Of a stretch of 44,998 bases of DNA, positions 1-6,982 are shown piece after piece. This DNA is from Pseudomonadota bacterium. Lineage in GTDB: Bacteria; Pseudomonadota; Gammaproteobacteria; Pseudomonadales; Moraxellaceae. The notes under the pieces were generated by a model that was not told where the DNA came from, did no database searches, and saw nothing but the letters and a program-made list of their open reading frames with translations. A program made the position numbers and the translations under genes. The stretch lies in the NCBI GenBank assembly GCA_021851865.1, contig JAJZBU010000023.1:1-44998 (forward strand), given 5' to 3'. Within the stretch, counting starts at the first letter, position 1. Every line of letters begins with the position of its first letter.

Positions 1-48
1 ATTTGAGACAAGAGTTTAAGCTGTCGTCCACGAGAGGGTGATAGACAG

Positions 49-126
49 ATGAGCGAGAGCAAAAAGCGCAAGAGCTACAGCGCCGAGTTCAAGGCGAAAG
101 TGGCGCTGGAAGCCGTACGCGGGGTC
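49..126 (+). pseudogene. IS3-family OrfA N-terminal fragment
   Basis: A start codon at 49 opens about 26 codons beginning MSESKKRKSYSAEFKAKVAL, the typical beginning of an IS3-family OrfA (a helix-turn-helix DNA-binding transposase subunit). The similarity stops near 121-126, where the sequence passes directly into the reversed end of a tnpB gene. The rest of OrfA and all of OrfB are missing from this side. This is a dead fragment left by a later insertion or deletion. Bases 1-48 contain nothing else I can name. Confidence 0.6.
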
Positions 127-371
127 ATTTGCTGGCTGGAGCAATTCGCTTCGGCCCACTCGGGCAGATCACGCCGGATTTCAGTGAGCGAAGCGCACTG
201 ATTGGCATAACTGATCGATTGGCGGGCCCTTTTCCATGCACTGACACGCTCTTCCAGCGCAGCGTTGTAGATCTGTTGGTGCGAGCGCAGCAAAATGCCC
301 AACGCCTCTGCTTGTCGAGGCGTTGGGTAAAGGCGGTCATTCACCTTGCGTTTTTGCGTTTCAGTCTGCAT
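121..371 (-). pseudogene. tnpB: IS200/IS605-type TnpB N-terminal fragment
   Basis: Read leftward from an ATG at 371, about 83 codons match the N-terminal helix-turn-helix region of IS605 OrfB/TnpB: RLYPTPRQAEAL, then IYNAALEERVSAWKR, then ANCSSQQMT. TnpB proteins are RNA-guided nucleases of about 350-400 residues. The RuvC-like catalytic part and the zinc finger are absent because the reading meets the IS3 fragment near 121. It starts 12 bases from the divergent tnpA, the arrangement of IS605-type elements. It cannot be an active nuclease. The end that would encode its guide RNA is also gone. Confidence 0.7.
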
Positions 372-383
372 GATTTGGTTGCT

Positions 384-773
384 ATGCCAAAAACTGAACT
401 ACGATCACTGTATCATTGCGTTTATGCTTTGCAATACCATTTAGTTATTGTGACAAAATGTCGCAAAAAATGTCTGACCGCACCCATGCTGGCGTCGTTC
501 GAGAGGCAGGCCAAGGAGCGCTGTGAGGCTTTGGGCGGAAGACTCCTGGAGGTCAACGGGGAAGCCGACCATATCCACTTGTTGTTGGAGTTGCCGCCAA
601 CGGTGGCGCTGGCCGATTTTGTGAATGCCCTCAAAACAGGGACCAGCCGCCGACTTCGCAATGAGTTCAAGGAGCATCTGGCAAGCGTCTACAAGAAGCC
701 GGTACTTTGGAGCCGCAGCTACTGCATTCTGACCTGCGGCGGTGCACCACTTGAAATCATCGGGTATTCGTAA
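384..773 (+). pseudogene. tnpA: IS200-type TnpA (Y1 HUH transposase), 3' end lost
   Basis: The product starting at 384 is an IS200/IS605 Y1 transposase, a single-strand nuclease that moves the element as a DNA circle. The fold is recognisable from LQYHLVIVTKCRKK and the HUH metal-binding motif in DHIHLLLELPP. The normal C-terminus, a helix carrying the catalytic tyrosine shortly after APLEII, is missing. At 762 the sequence becomes the left inverted repeat of the ISL3-like element, which adds only GYS and a stop. Family members are around 130-150 residues, so only the last helix was lost. That is the essential one, so the enzyme should be inactive. Confidence 0.72.
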
Positions 774-784
774 TTGATCGTTGA
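762..784 (+). repeat. Left terminal inverted repeat of the ISL3-like element
   Basis: Twenty-three bases starting GGGTATTCGTAATTG and ending CGTTGA are the exact reverse complement of 3493-3515. One more flanking C (761) pairs with G3516. The repeat interrupts the 3' end of the older tnpA gene. Its GGGTAT start resembles ends I recall from other proteobacterial ISL3-family elements. Confidence 0.88.
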
Positions 785-835
785 TCGAGTGGGTTTCTCT
801 TGGCGTGAACTTTACAAATAAATCGTATTTTATTG

Positions 836-864
836 TTGACAAGTGCCCGCATGTCGCTTATGCT
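836..864 (+). promoter_or_regulatory. Sigma70-type promoter for the element's cargo-transposase operon
   Basis: A consensus -35 box TTGACA (836-841) is followed by a 17-base spacer and TATGCT (859-864). Transcription would start near 871, about 75 bases before the first cargo gene at 947. A second TTGACA occurs near 883 without a good -10. The close repeats GTAGTCAGTAGTTGACAGTC just downstream (about 872-891) lie where an autoregulatory toxin-antitoxin repressor might bind. That last point is inference. Confidence 0.6.
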
Positions 865-946
865 TAAATCGTAGTCAGTAGTTGACAGTCGTTTTGACCA
901 ACTCGCACCTCGGAGCACAGGGGCCTTGTGAAAACAGGAGATTCAA

Positions 947-1327
947 ATGAGCACTTCCACCACCTACTTCGTGATCTACAGCAACACCAGTCGCAACGGC
1001 ATGACTGGTCTGCGCCCACAGGTCATGTGGACATTCGACAAGACCATCGTTAAAGCCGCAGCTTCGGAAATGAACCTGCAGCGGTGAATCGCTGGAAGAC
1101 ATGGCAGGCGTCGAGTGGATCGAAGATGCGGACGGCAACATGCAGCCCGCCCGTGAATTGACCTATGACGAAGTTCTTGTCCTGAGCCTCGAGAAGTTGG
1201 GCGATGACGGCGTCTGTACACCACATTCGGCACCGACGAAGCAGGCGCAGCGGCCTTTATCGAAGCAGCCGAATACCACGGTCTTGATGACGAAGCCCGT
1301 GCCATCGTCGAGAAGTTCAATTCGTAA
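947..1327 (+). pseudogene. Cargo gene 1 of the ISL3-like element, unknown, with two compensating frameshifts
   Basis: An ATG at 947 follows a good ribosome site (AGGAG, six bases upstream). The frame stops at 1087 after 46 codons. If one extra G near 1083 is discounted the reading continues QRESLEDMAGVEWIEDADGN. A base missing near 1213-1216 then returns it to the original frame, ending AIVEKFNS at 1327. The rebuilt protein is about 126 residues, acidic and soluble, with no motif I recognise. The intact coding character on both sides of each indel means either very recent decay or two sequence errors. As the first gene of a vapD operon inside a transposon it may belong to the toxin-antitoxin unit, but nothing in the sequence proves a function. 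Confidence 0.5.
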
Positions 1328-1332
1328 TCAGC

Positions 1333-1358
1333 AAGGCCCTGGCACACACTGGGGCCTT
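1333..1358 (+). terminator. Hairpin between cargo genes 1 and 2
   Basis: AAGGCCC (1333-1339) and GGGCCTT (1352-1358) form a perfect seven-pair stem with a 12-base loop, followed by CTTCAT. The run of T is poor, so it may be a partial terminator or RNA-stability element that sets how much of the downstream toxin genes and transposase is made. It lies six bases after the stop of cargo gene 1 and 19 bases before the next start. Confidence 0.4.
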
Positions 1359-1377
1359 CTTCATAGGAGAAACGCCA

Positions 1378-1577
1378 TGCAAGCAGCAATCGCGCCGCCC
1401 GCCATTCCGGTCGGCAGAATCAAGAGCTTTGGGCCGTTCGGCCCGAAATACGAGGTTGGCCACGTCCTTCGCCAGTTGGACGATGGTGACTGGATGATTG
1501 AGGTCACGATGATCGAGACGGGCGAGAAGGCGGAATACCGCTGGACACACCTGAGCGATGACCCGGAGGCGCACTGA
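1378..1577 (+). CDS. Small DUF5397-like protein, presumed antitoxin partner of VapD
   Basis: A 66-residue protein (AIAPPAIPVGRIKSFGPFG, then YEVGHVLRQLDDGDWMIEV, then YRWTHLSDDPEAH). I associate this compact pattern with DUF5397-type proteins found directly upstream of vapD, where the partner in Haemophilus is called VapX. The match is from memory, not a search. It has a clear ribosome site (GGAG before ATG 1378), and its TGA overlaps the vapD ATG by one base, so the two are translated together. The size, acidic tail and coupling fit an antitoxin made just before its toxin. It contains no evident DNA-binding motif, so autoregulation by it alone is uncertain. Confidence 0.6.
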
Positions 1578-1855
1578 TGTATGCCGTCGCTTTTGACCTG
1601 GTGGTAGCCGACACGGAGAAGCACCACCCCAAGGGTGTGGCGCAGGCATACACCGAGATTGGCGCAGTCCTTGGTGAACACGGCTTCCGGCGCGTGCAAG
1701 GTAGCCTGTACGTGACCGACGACGAAAACATGGCGAACCTGTTTCTCGCCATTCAGGCGCTGCGAACCCGGACGTGGTTCCCGAAGTCAGTGCGTGACAT
1801 TCGCGCCTTCCGAATTGAACAGTGGTCGGACTTCACTGCCGTGGTCAAGTCGTAA
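1577..1855 (+). CDS. vapD: VapD-type endoribonuclease toxin (Cas2-like fold)
   Basis: The 92-residue product starts MYAVAFDLVVADTEKHHPKG and continues RVQGSLYVTDDENMANLF and VRDIRAFRIEQWSDF, a full-length VapD. The family has a ferredoxin-like fold related to Cas2, acts as a dimeric ribonuclease, and uses an aspartate at the end of the first strand (here D7). VapD is the toxin of VapXD-type modules and is linked to persistence and virulence in Haemophilus and Helicobacter. The start at 1577 overlaps the upstream stop (TGATG), and its own stop overlaps the next start (TAATG). No CRISPR repeats are nearby, so this is not a cas2 gene. Finding it inside the inverted repeats of an ISL3-like element is unusual. 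Confidence 0.85.
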   Translation: MYAVAFDLVVADTEKHHPKGVAQAYTEIGAVLGEHGFRRVQGSLYVTDDENMANLFLAIQALRTRTWFPKSVRDIRAFRIEQWSDFTAVVKS

Positions 1856-2085
1856 TGTCCAAGAACCATCGCAATCGCTCATGGCGTTCTCAATGGACGC
1901 CTGAGCCTGTGAGCCGCACAGCTGTCCATAAAAGCGGCGTGACGGCTCGTGTTCAACCCAGCCCTACCGACCCGGAAAAAGATCGAATCATCTTGGACAA
2001 CACGGCCACGCTTGACCTGGCGCGGTGGGACTTGGGGCTGTTGACAGAGCAAGCCGTCAAGCTCTGGATGGAGGGAGAGTTTTGA
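1855..2085 (+). CDS. Cargo gene 4, small basic protein of unknown function
   Basis: A 76-residue protein starting at the ATG that overlaps the vapD stop. The first half is basic and rich in R, S and W (MSKNHRNRSWRSQWTPEP). The second half looks helical (TATLDLARWDLGLLTEQAVK). I recognise no family. Its TGA (2083-2085) overlaps the TTG start of the transposase, and its last codons (GAGGGAGAG, 2071-2079) double as the transposase ribosome site. Possible roles include a third component of the toxin module, a transposase partner, or a control peptide whose translation sets transposase output. These are inferences from position only. Confidence 0.6.
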   Translation: MSKNHRNRSWRSQWTPEPVSRTAVHKSGVTARVQPSPTDPEKDRIILDNTATLDLARWDLGLLTEQAVKLWMEGEF

Positions 2086-3485
2086 CGATTCTTCAACTCC
2101 CGGCGTACAACGTCTTGAAGGTCGATTCGACCGAGCATGACTACCACATTGTCGCCGAACCTGTTGAACCACGGCGCTCCTGCCCGCATTGCCAATCAGC
2201 AAACACCGTGGGCTTCGGTCGCCGCGAACAGCTTGTCAAAGACTTGCCGATTCACGGCAAGCGCGTGGGCATTTACGTCGATACCCGGCGTTTCCAGTGT
2301 CGGGAGTGCAATCGCACGTTCTTCGAGTGCCTGCCCGATGTTGATGAGCGCCGAGCCATGACAACCCGACTGGTGAAGTGGATCGGCCAGCAGAGCCTGA
2401 AACGCACCTTCACCAGCATCGCGGAAGAAGTCGGCATCACAGAGGGAACTGTTCGGCTGATATTCAAGGACTTCGTTGCCGACTTGGAGAAAACAGTTCG
2501 CTTCGAGACACCGAAATGGATGGGCATCGACGAAATCCACCTCATCAAGCCGCGCTGTGTCATCAGCAACATCCAGAACAACACCATCGTCAACATGCTC
2601 CCGAACCGGGACAAGAAAACGGTGGTGAACTATCTCTACAACCTGCAAGGTAAGAAGGATGTTCAGTACGTGGCGATGGAAATGTGGACGCCGTACCGTG
2701 ATGCGGTGCAGGCCGTCATTCCAGACGCCCGAATCGTGATCGACAAGTTTCACGTTGTCCGCATGGCCAACGATGCCGTGGAGAAGGTCAGGAAGTCGCT
2801 GCGCGAGCAACTGACGCTCAAGCAACGCAGGGGCCTGATGCACGACCGTTTCGTGCTGCTCAAGCGCGAACGCGACCTGAACGACCGGGAACGCCTGCTG
2901 CTGGATGGCTGGACGGCCAACTATCCCGAGTTGGGAGCAGCGTACAAGCTCAAGGAAGGCTTCTATGGAATCTACGAAGGGGCAGTTAGCCCGCAGGCCG
3001 CCCTGAGCGCCTACGAGGCTTGGAACAAGGCCGTAGTGCCCGAGGTGCGCGATGCTTACTCTGACCTGATCCGGGCATTCACCAACTGGCAACCGTGGAT
3101 TCTCAATTACTTCGACCATCCGGTGACGAATGCCTACACCGAGAGCTTGAACAGTCTGATTCGGGTAATGAATCGGCTGGGGCGCGGCTACTCGTTCGAG
3201 GCACTGAGGGCAAAGATTCTGTTCACTGAGGGCGCACATAAGCGCACGCTGACCCGGCCAAAGTTTGAGCGTAAGCGTGAACCAGAGTTTGCTGAAATGG
3301 GCTTCGGTGTGCCAGAGGATGCCATCGGCTACGGACTGCCGCCTGGCAGCTTTGGAAAGGCAGTTTTGACGCCAAGAAAAGGAGCGTCAAAAGCTGAGCG
3401 TCAACACGAACCGTCAGGGCCACCGAAGAACTACGGAGCAGACATATCAACACTTGTCCGTATGATCGAGGCGGGTGAGCTTTGA
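2082..3485 (+). CDS. ISL3-family transposase
   Basis: A 467-residue DDE transposase. The N-terminus has an ISL3 zinc finger (CPHC then CREC), followed by a helix-turn-helix (TSIAEEVGITEGTVRLIF) and the DDE domain. The likely catalytic residues are D150 in MGIDEIHL, D221 in VIDKFHVV and E354 in AYTESLNSLIR. An ATG at 2025 in the same frame would add residues unlike the family. The TTG at 2082 is preferred because it follows GAGGGAGAG and overlaps the stop of the preceding gene, giving coupled translation. The gene looks intact, so the element may still be mobile. Expression should depend on the cargo promoter near 836. Confidence 0.9.
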   Translation: MTILQLPAYNVLKVDSTEHDYHIVAEPVEPRRSCPHCQSANTVGFGRREQLVKDLPIHGKRVGIYVDTRRFQCRECNRTFFECLPDVDERRAMTTRLVKWIGQQSLKRTFTSIAEEVGITEGTVRLIFKDFVADLEKTVRFETPKWMGIDEIHLIKPRCVISNIQNNTIVNMLPNRDKKTVVNYLYNLQGKKDVQYVAMEMWTPYRDAVQAVIPDARIVIDKFHVVRMANDAVEKVRKSLREQLTLKQRRGLMHDRFVLLKRERDLNDRERLLLDGWTANYPELGAAYKLKEGFYGIYEGAVSPQAALSAYEAWNKAVVPEVRDAYSDLIRAFTNWQPWILNYFDHPVTNAYTESLNSLIRVMNRLGRGYSFEALRAKILFTEGAHKRTLTRPKFERKREPEFAEMGFGVPEDAIGYGLPPGSFGKAVLTPRKGASKAERQHEPSGPPKNYGADISTLVRMIEAGEL

Positions 3486-3492
3486 CCGTGTT

Positions 3493-3515
3493 TCAACGAT
3501 CAATTACGAATACCC
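3493..3515 (-). repeat. Right terminal inverted repeat of the ISL3-like element
   Basis: Exact 23-base reverse complement of the left end, lying eight bases after the transposase stop codon. Bases 3516-3582, between this end and the araC-type gene, do not continue the interrupted tnpA and carry no recognisable gene. Confidence 0.88.
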
Positions 3516-3582
3516 GCAAAATCAACCACACCGAGGATGACATGGATGATCCACGACATGATCGCCTTTGCCGCGCATCGAC

Positions 3583-4584
3583 TCAAGATGAAGACTCTGT
3601 GCTGCCGCTAGGCAGTCGCCAGCGCCGCAGAGCGCGCCGAAAATTGGCGCTGTCGTTGTATCCGAGGGCGTAGGCGATCTCCTGTTGGGTGAGCTTGCCG
3701 GTTTTCAGGTATTCATTCGCTAGGTTCTGTCGCACCTCGTCGAGGATGGCGCGATAGCTCGTGCCTTCAACGAGGAGGCGGCGATGCAGGGTGCGGGCAC
3801 TCATGTGATGCAGGCGCGCCATGACCGTCAGCGAGGGAAAGTGCCCCTGTTTCTGCAGAAGCAGGCGCATGATTTTTTGACTCAGCGCCGCCTTCTGCTG
3901 GCGTTGGTCGAATTCGCGCTGGCAGAGCCGGGCGGCCTCCTGGAACATGGCAGGATCAGCCATGGGCAGGGCGCGCTCGAGGGCGTCGCTATGGATGATG
4001 AAGCCGGCCCAGTCCTGGTCGTAACGCACCGGGCAGGCAAAAAGATCCTGCGCCAGAGACTCTTCCGGGCCGGCGGCAAAAGGGAATACGACGGCGGCGA
4101 GCGGCGAACCCATGCTGATCAGGCCGATGATGTTGTGAATGGCGAGCATGATCGCTTGCAGGATGTGGCGACGTGCCTGCCCGAGATCGGCCGCCTCGAT
4201 GAAATGTACCTGTAGTTGTCCTGCGTGGGTGTGTCTTTCGATGCGGACGAGGTCGGTGCGTAGGCTGATGAAGCGTTCGAGCAGTTCCAGACCTTGTCGC
4301 ATATGCGTGCTGTTCATCGCCGCATAACCGAGGATGCCATGCGTATGCGCCTGCAGGCTGGCGCCGACGAGCAAGCCCAGCGCCGGTTCCTGGCTGCGTT
4401 GCAAGGCGTCTTCGATCAGGTCGCGAAATTGATCAAGGCCGAGTTCGACGGAACCTTCTTCAAATTGTGCCGCTTGCAAGTGGTGATCGCGCAGCCAGTT
4501 TTCGGTATCGACACCGAGCGCAGACAGAGTGTCGACGAGCTGGAGCAGGTAGTAGGCAGGCAGGTTGATGTGGACTTGGTGCAT
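3583..4584 (-). CDS. AraC-family regulator, probable regulator of alkB
   Basis: A transcription factor of about 333 residues. The N-terminal two thirds match the arabinose-binding-like domain of OruR/AraC-type regulators (ALGLLVGASLQAHTHGILGY). The C-terminus has the two AraC helix-turn-helix units (MSARTLHRRLLVEGTSYRAI and QEIAYALGYNDSANFRRAL). The start at 4584 follows GGGGGG by seven bases; a GTG at 4641 is also possible. The gene diverges from alkB, and regulators of this type commonly activate alkane hydroxylase genes. The last residues (RRWRLPSGSTESSS) lack the usual G-x-x-P-x-x-Y-R ending. The IS end is only 67 bases away, so the tail may have been altered by rearrangement. Control of alkB is inference. 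Confidence 0.82.
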   Translation of the reverse strand: MHQVHINLPAYYLLQLVDTLSALGVDTENWLRDHHLQAAQFEEGSVELGLDQFRDLIEDALQRSQEPALGLLVGASLQAHTHGILGYAAMNSTHMRQGLELLERFISLRTDLVRIERHTHAGQLQVHFIEAADLGQARRHILQAIMLAIHNIIGLISMGSPLAAVVFPFAAGPEESLAQDLFACPVRYDQDWAGFIIHSDALERALPMADPAMFQEAARLCQREFDQRQQKAALSQKIMRLLLQKQGHFPSLTVMARLHHMSARTLHRRLLVEGTSYRAILDEVRQNLANEYLKTGKLTQQEIAYALGYNDSANFRRALRRWRLPSGSTESSS

Positions 4585-4620
4585 GTGCATACCCCCCAGG
4601 TTCTGTCCATCATAGACATG

Positions 4621-4649
4621 ATTGTCAAAAAATGACCTCACAATGTCAA
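4621..4649. promoter_or_regulatory. Candidate AraC-type operator: 21-bp-spaced direct repeat
   Basis: ATTGTCAA (4621-4628) recurs as AATGTCAA (4642-4649), exactly 21 bases on and so on the same face of the helix, the pattern of AraC-family sites. A GTCA/TGAC inverted pair overlaps the first copy. The site lies between the divergent regulator and alkB. No strong -35 box precedes a possible -10 TAGGAT (4682-4687), which fits an activator-dependent alkB promoter. Confidence 0.45.
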
Positions 4650-4732
4650 TCTTCCCTCTCGGGTTCTTTTCGGCCTCGGGCTAGGATGAGGGCACGGGCT
4701 ACGCGCCTTGGCCAATGAACAGGAGTGACACC

Positions 4733-6013
4733 ATGGGCAGTAAAATTCCAGACCAAGCGCTCGCAACGATGCCGCAAACCGGCAAGACTTCGCGTTGGAA
4801 AGATCCCAAGCGTTATAAGTGGCTGTTGAGCCCGGCCTTGCCCGTCATCGGGATCGCCGCCATGAGTGCCTATGCCATCGCGCCGAAGAAATTACGCGCT
4901 TTGGCCTGGACTGGGCCGGTCTTGGTGCACGGCGTCATTCCGGCCCTCGATCGTTTTTTCGGTGAGGACGCCAGCAATCCGCCAGATGAGGCGATGCAGG
5001 AACTGGAAAATGATCGCTATTACAAGCTGATCACTCAGGCTTTTATCCCTTCGCAATACATCATGACCATCCTGGGTTGCTGGCTGGCGACACGTGATGA
5101 CGTTCCGATGATGGACCGGCTCGGTCTCACCATTTCAGTGGGGGCGCTCAATGGTATCGCCATCGTCACCGGGCATGAGCTCGGTCATAAGCACGATCGC
5201 GCCAGCCGTATCAGCGCCATGCTCGCCCTCGCTCCGACCTTCTACACCCACTTCGCCGTTGAGCATAATTTTGGCCATCACAAGCGCGTATCGACACCGG
5301 AGGATCCGGCCAGCAGTCGCATGGGAGAGAGCTTCTGGAAGTTTTTACCGCGTTCTGTCGCTGGGGGCTTCAAGTCGGCGATCGAGATCGAAAAACAGCG
5401 GCTGGCGCGCAAGGGCAAGAGCTTTTGGAGTATCGAGAATGAACTGTTGCAGGGATGGGCGATCACCGCCGGCTTTGTCGGCGTGACCACCGTCATCTGC
5501 GGTCTGCGCGCCTTACCCTTCCTGGCTGCGCAGGGTGCCTACGGCGCGAGTCTGCTCGAGGTGGTCAATTACATCGAGCACTATGGCTTGTTGCGACAGA
5601 AAGACGAGAAGGGAAACTACGAGCGCACCAGCCCCGAACACAGCTGGAACAGCAATTATACCGTCACCAACCTCGTGCTCTATCAACTGCAGCGCCATTC
5701 GGACCACCACGCCTATCCGACGCGCAGTTTTCAGGCACTGCGGCACTTCCCGAAAGCGCCGCAACTTCCTGGTGGTTACGCATCCATGCTCTTGCCGGCT
5801 TATCTGCCGTCCTTGTGGTTCGCCATGATGGATCCGAAGGTGATCGAGCACTATCGCGGCGATCTCAGCAAGATCAACATGGACCCGCAACGTCGTGAAG
5901 AACTTCTGCAGCGTTACGCCGCTCAGGCTGAGGCCTGCGCGCGGGGGGCGGCCAGAAGCGAGACAGAGGAAGGCGAGAAGAAGGCTCTGGTGGCAGCGGA
6001 GGCGGGCGCATGA
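4733..6013 (+). CDS. alkB: Alkane 1-monooxygenase, membrane non-haem di-iron
   Basis: AlkB hydroxylates the terminal carbon of medium to long n-alkanes in the inner membrane, taking electrons from rubredoxin. All signature histidine motifs are present: HELGHK (148-153), [10 protein letters not shown] (177-186) and [11 protein letters not shown] (from 319), plus the HYG motif in NYIEHYG (279-285). Several hydrophobic segments precede and separate them. The start at 4733 follows AGGAG by seven bases; an ATG at 4715 lacks such a site. The product is 426 residues, slightly longer than typical because of a polar N-terminus and an E/A-rich tail. The rubredoxin gene overlaps its stop codon (ATGA), giving coupled production of the electron donor. 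Confidence 0.95.
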   Translation: MGSKIPDQALATMPQTGKTSRWKDPKRYKWLLSPALPVIGIAAMSAYAIAPKKLRALAWTGPVLVHGVIPALDRFFGEDASNPPDEAMQELENDRYYKLITQAFIPSQYIMTILGCWLATRDDVPMMDRLGLTISVGALNGIAIVTGHELGHKHDRASRISAMLALAPTFYTHFAVEHNFGHHKRVSTPEDPASSRMGESFWKFLPRSVAGGFKSAIEIEKQRLARKGKSFWSIENELLQGWAITAGFVGVTTVICGLRALPFLAAQGAYGASLLEVVNYIEHYGLLRQKDEKGNYERTSPEHSWNSNYTVTNLVLYQLQRHSDHHAYPTRSFQALRHFPKAPQLPGGYASMLLPAYLPSLWFAMMDPKVIEHYRGDLSKINMDPQRREELLQRYAAQAEACARGAARSETEEGEKKALVAAEAGA

Positions 6014-6174
6014 AACGATATCAATGCGTCGTCTGTGGCTTCACCTATGACCAAGCGCTAGGCATGCCCTGGGATGGCATTCCTGCTGGAACGGCCTGGG
6101 AAGATATTCCCGAAGACTGGCTCTGCCCCGACTGCGGTGTCAGCAAGGGCGATTTCGAGATGGTCATTCTGTAG
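6010..6174 (+). CDS. rubA: Rubredoxin, AlkG-type
   Basis: A 54-residue iron protein with both Cys pairs: CVVCGFTYD near the start and [12 protein letters not shown] near the end, which hold one iron in a Cys4 site. Rubredoxins of this type shuttle electrons from a rubredoxin reductase to AlkB. No reductase gene is in the window. The ATG overlaps the alkB stop by four bases, which supports a dedicated role with AlkB. The gene was identified by direct reading because it is very short. Confidence 0.93.
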   Translation: MKRYQCVVCGFTYDQALGMPWDGIPAGTAWEDIPEDWLCPDCGVSKGDFEMVIL

Positions 6175-6191
6175 ATGAACGCGGTGTTCGT

Positions 6192-6215
6192 GACGGGGGG
6201 GATTCCCCCCCTGTC
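6192..6215. terminator. Hairpin between convergent rubredoxin and flavodoxin-like genes
   Basis: Seven G (6195-6201), the loop ATT and seven C (6205-6211) make a very stable stem, extended loosely by GAC and GTC. It lies 20 bases after the rubredoxin stop and about 18 bases beyond the stop of the convergent gene. It could end transcription from both sides, but there is no strong T run. Confidence 0.45.
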
Positions 6216-6232
6216 ATGGCTTGGCGCAGGGC

Positions 6233-6805
6233 TCAGCGCAAGCGCTTTGCTACTTCGGCGATACGTGCGCCGAACAGGCGAGCGGTTTCGAGATCGCCCG
6301 AACGTGGCGCCTGTTCCGGACTGGCATCGGAAGGCGAAATCGACATCAGGCCACCAAAGCCGGCGGTCCAGTTGACGCTTTCGGGGCCGTGCGCCATGGC
6401 GTTGGACGGCATCAGGCCGGTTCCCACCCAGATCTGACCATGCTGTTGTGACAGGGTCCAGATATATTGCAGGGTGACGTATTTGTCGCCATTGGTCGAG
6501 GCCGAGTTGGTGAAGCCCGCCGCGATCTTGTCCTTCCACTGCTGGGAAAACCAGGGTTTCGAGGAGGCGTCAGCAAATTTCTTGAACTGCCAAGCCGGGC
6601 CGCCCATATAAGTCGGGCTGCCGTAGATGATGGCGTCGGCTTCTGCCAGCGCCTGCCAATCGGCCTCAGACAATTGGCCTTCCGCATCGATACGGCACTC
6701 TTGCACCTGCGAACTCACCTGGCGGGCGCCTTCGAGAACGGATTGCGCCAACTTGGCGGTGTGGCCGTAGCCACTGTAGTACACGACACAGATCTTGCTC
6801 ATCAT
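6233..6805 (-). CDS. Flavodoxin-fold NAD(P)H:quinone oxidoreductase, WrbA-like
   Basis: A 190-residue FMN protein of the NADPH-dependent reductase/WrbA group. The phosphate-binding loop is seen in VVYYSGYGHTAKLAQ. GSPTYMGGPAWQFKKFAD and AAGFTNSASTNGDK mark the flavin-contacting loops of WrbA-like enzymes. These reduce quinones by two electrons and protect against redox stress. Two ATGs in tandem (6805, 6802) follow GAGG at a suitable distance. The gene converges on alkB-rubA. A role in handling oxidative by-products of alkane hydroxylation is possible but not shown. Confidence 0.85.
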   Translation of the reverse strand: MMSKICVVYYSGYGHTAKLAQSVLEGARQVSSQVQECRIDAEGQLSEADWQALAEADAIIYGSPTYMGGPAWQFKKFADASSKPWFSQQWKDKIAAGFTNSASTNGDKYVTLQYIWTLSQQHGQIWVGTGLMPSNAMAHGPESVNWTAGFGGLMSISPSDASPEQAPRSGDLETARLFGARIAEVAKRLR

Positions 6806-6982
6806 GAAATCCTCGGGTGTTTGCGAGCTTTCACTCTAGTCGGCAAGATTGATTCTGACCAGGGGCGCTGAGACAACTCACTGTTGCCGCAGCGTTGGCC
6901 GCCGCCGTTCGCGGCGCCAGCTTTCCCAGAAACATCAGCCTGTGCTAAAAGATAACTTCCATAGCATGTACAGGAGGTCATC

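Larger units (their letters stand above)
762..3515. mobile_element. ISL3-family-like insertion element carrying a VapD toxin-antitoxin cargo
   Basis: The 2,754-bp unit is bounded by matching 23-base inverted repeats (762-784 and 3493-3515) that begin GGGTATTCGTAATTG. It contains one promoter region, four small genes (947-2085) and a complete ISL3-type transposase (2082-3485). All genes point the same way, and most overlap at stop and start codons. The 8-bp target duplication usual for ISL3 elements is not present: the left flank is AAATCATC and the right flank GCAAAATC. The flanks therefore do not come from one simple insertion, and one side has probably been rearranged. Larger ISL3 members with passenger genes are known (for example ISPpu12). 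I do not know of a named one with this cargo. Confidence 0.8.

Noticed and set aside
1577-1855. Possible cas2 gene and CRISPR locus
   Set aside because: The Cas2-like fold is that of VapD. There are no repeat-spacer units or other cas genes nearby.
2025-2081. Upstream ATG start for the ISL3 transposase
   Set aside because: It would add 19 residues unlike the family and lacks a ribosome site. TTG 2082 has both a site and coupling to the previous gene.
2196-3239. Open frame opposite the ISL3 transposase
   Set aside because: It mirrors the conserved transposase codons, with no ribosome site or family match.
3542-3607. Short open frames between the ISL3 right end and the AraC gene
   Set aside because: They are under 65 codons and have no ribosome site or similarity. 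Part overlaps the end of the araC-type gene.
6897-6918. GC-rich hairpin as a riboswitch before the CBS gene
   Set aside because: It is a simple imperfect stem with no conserved riboswitch core.
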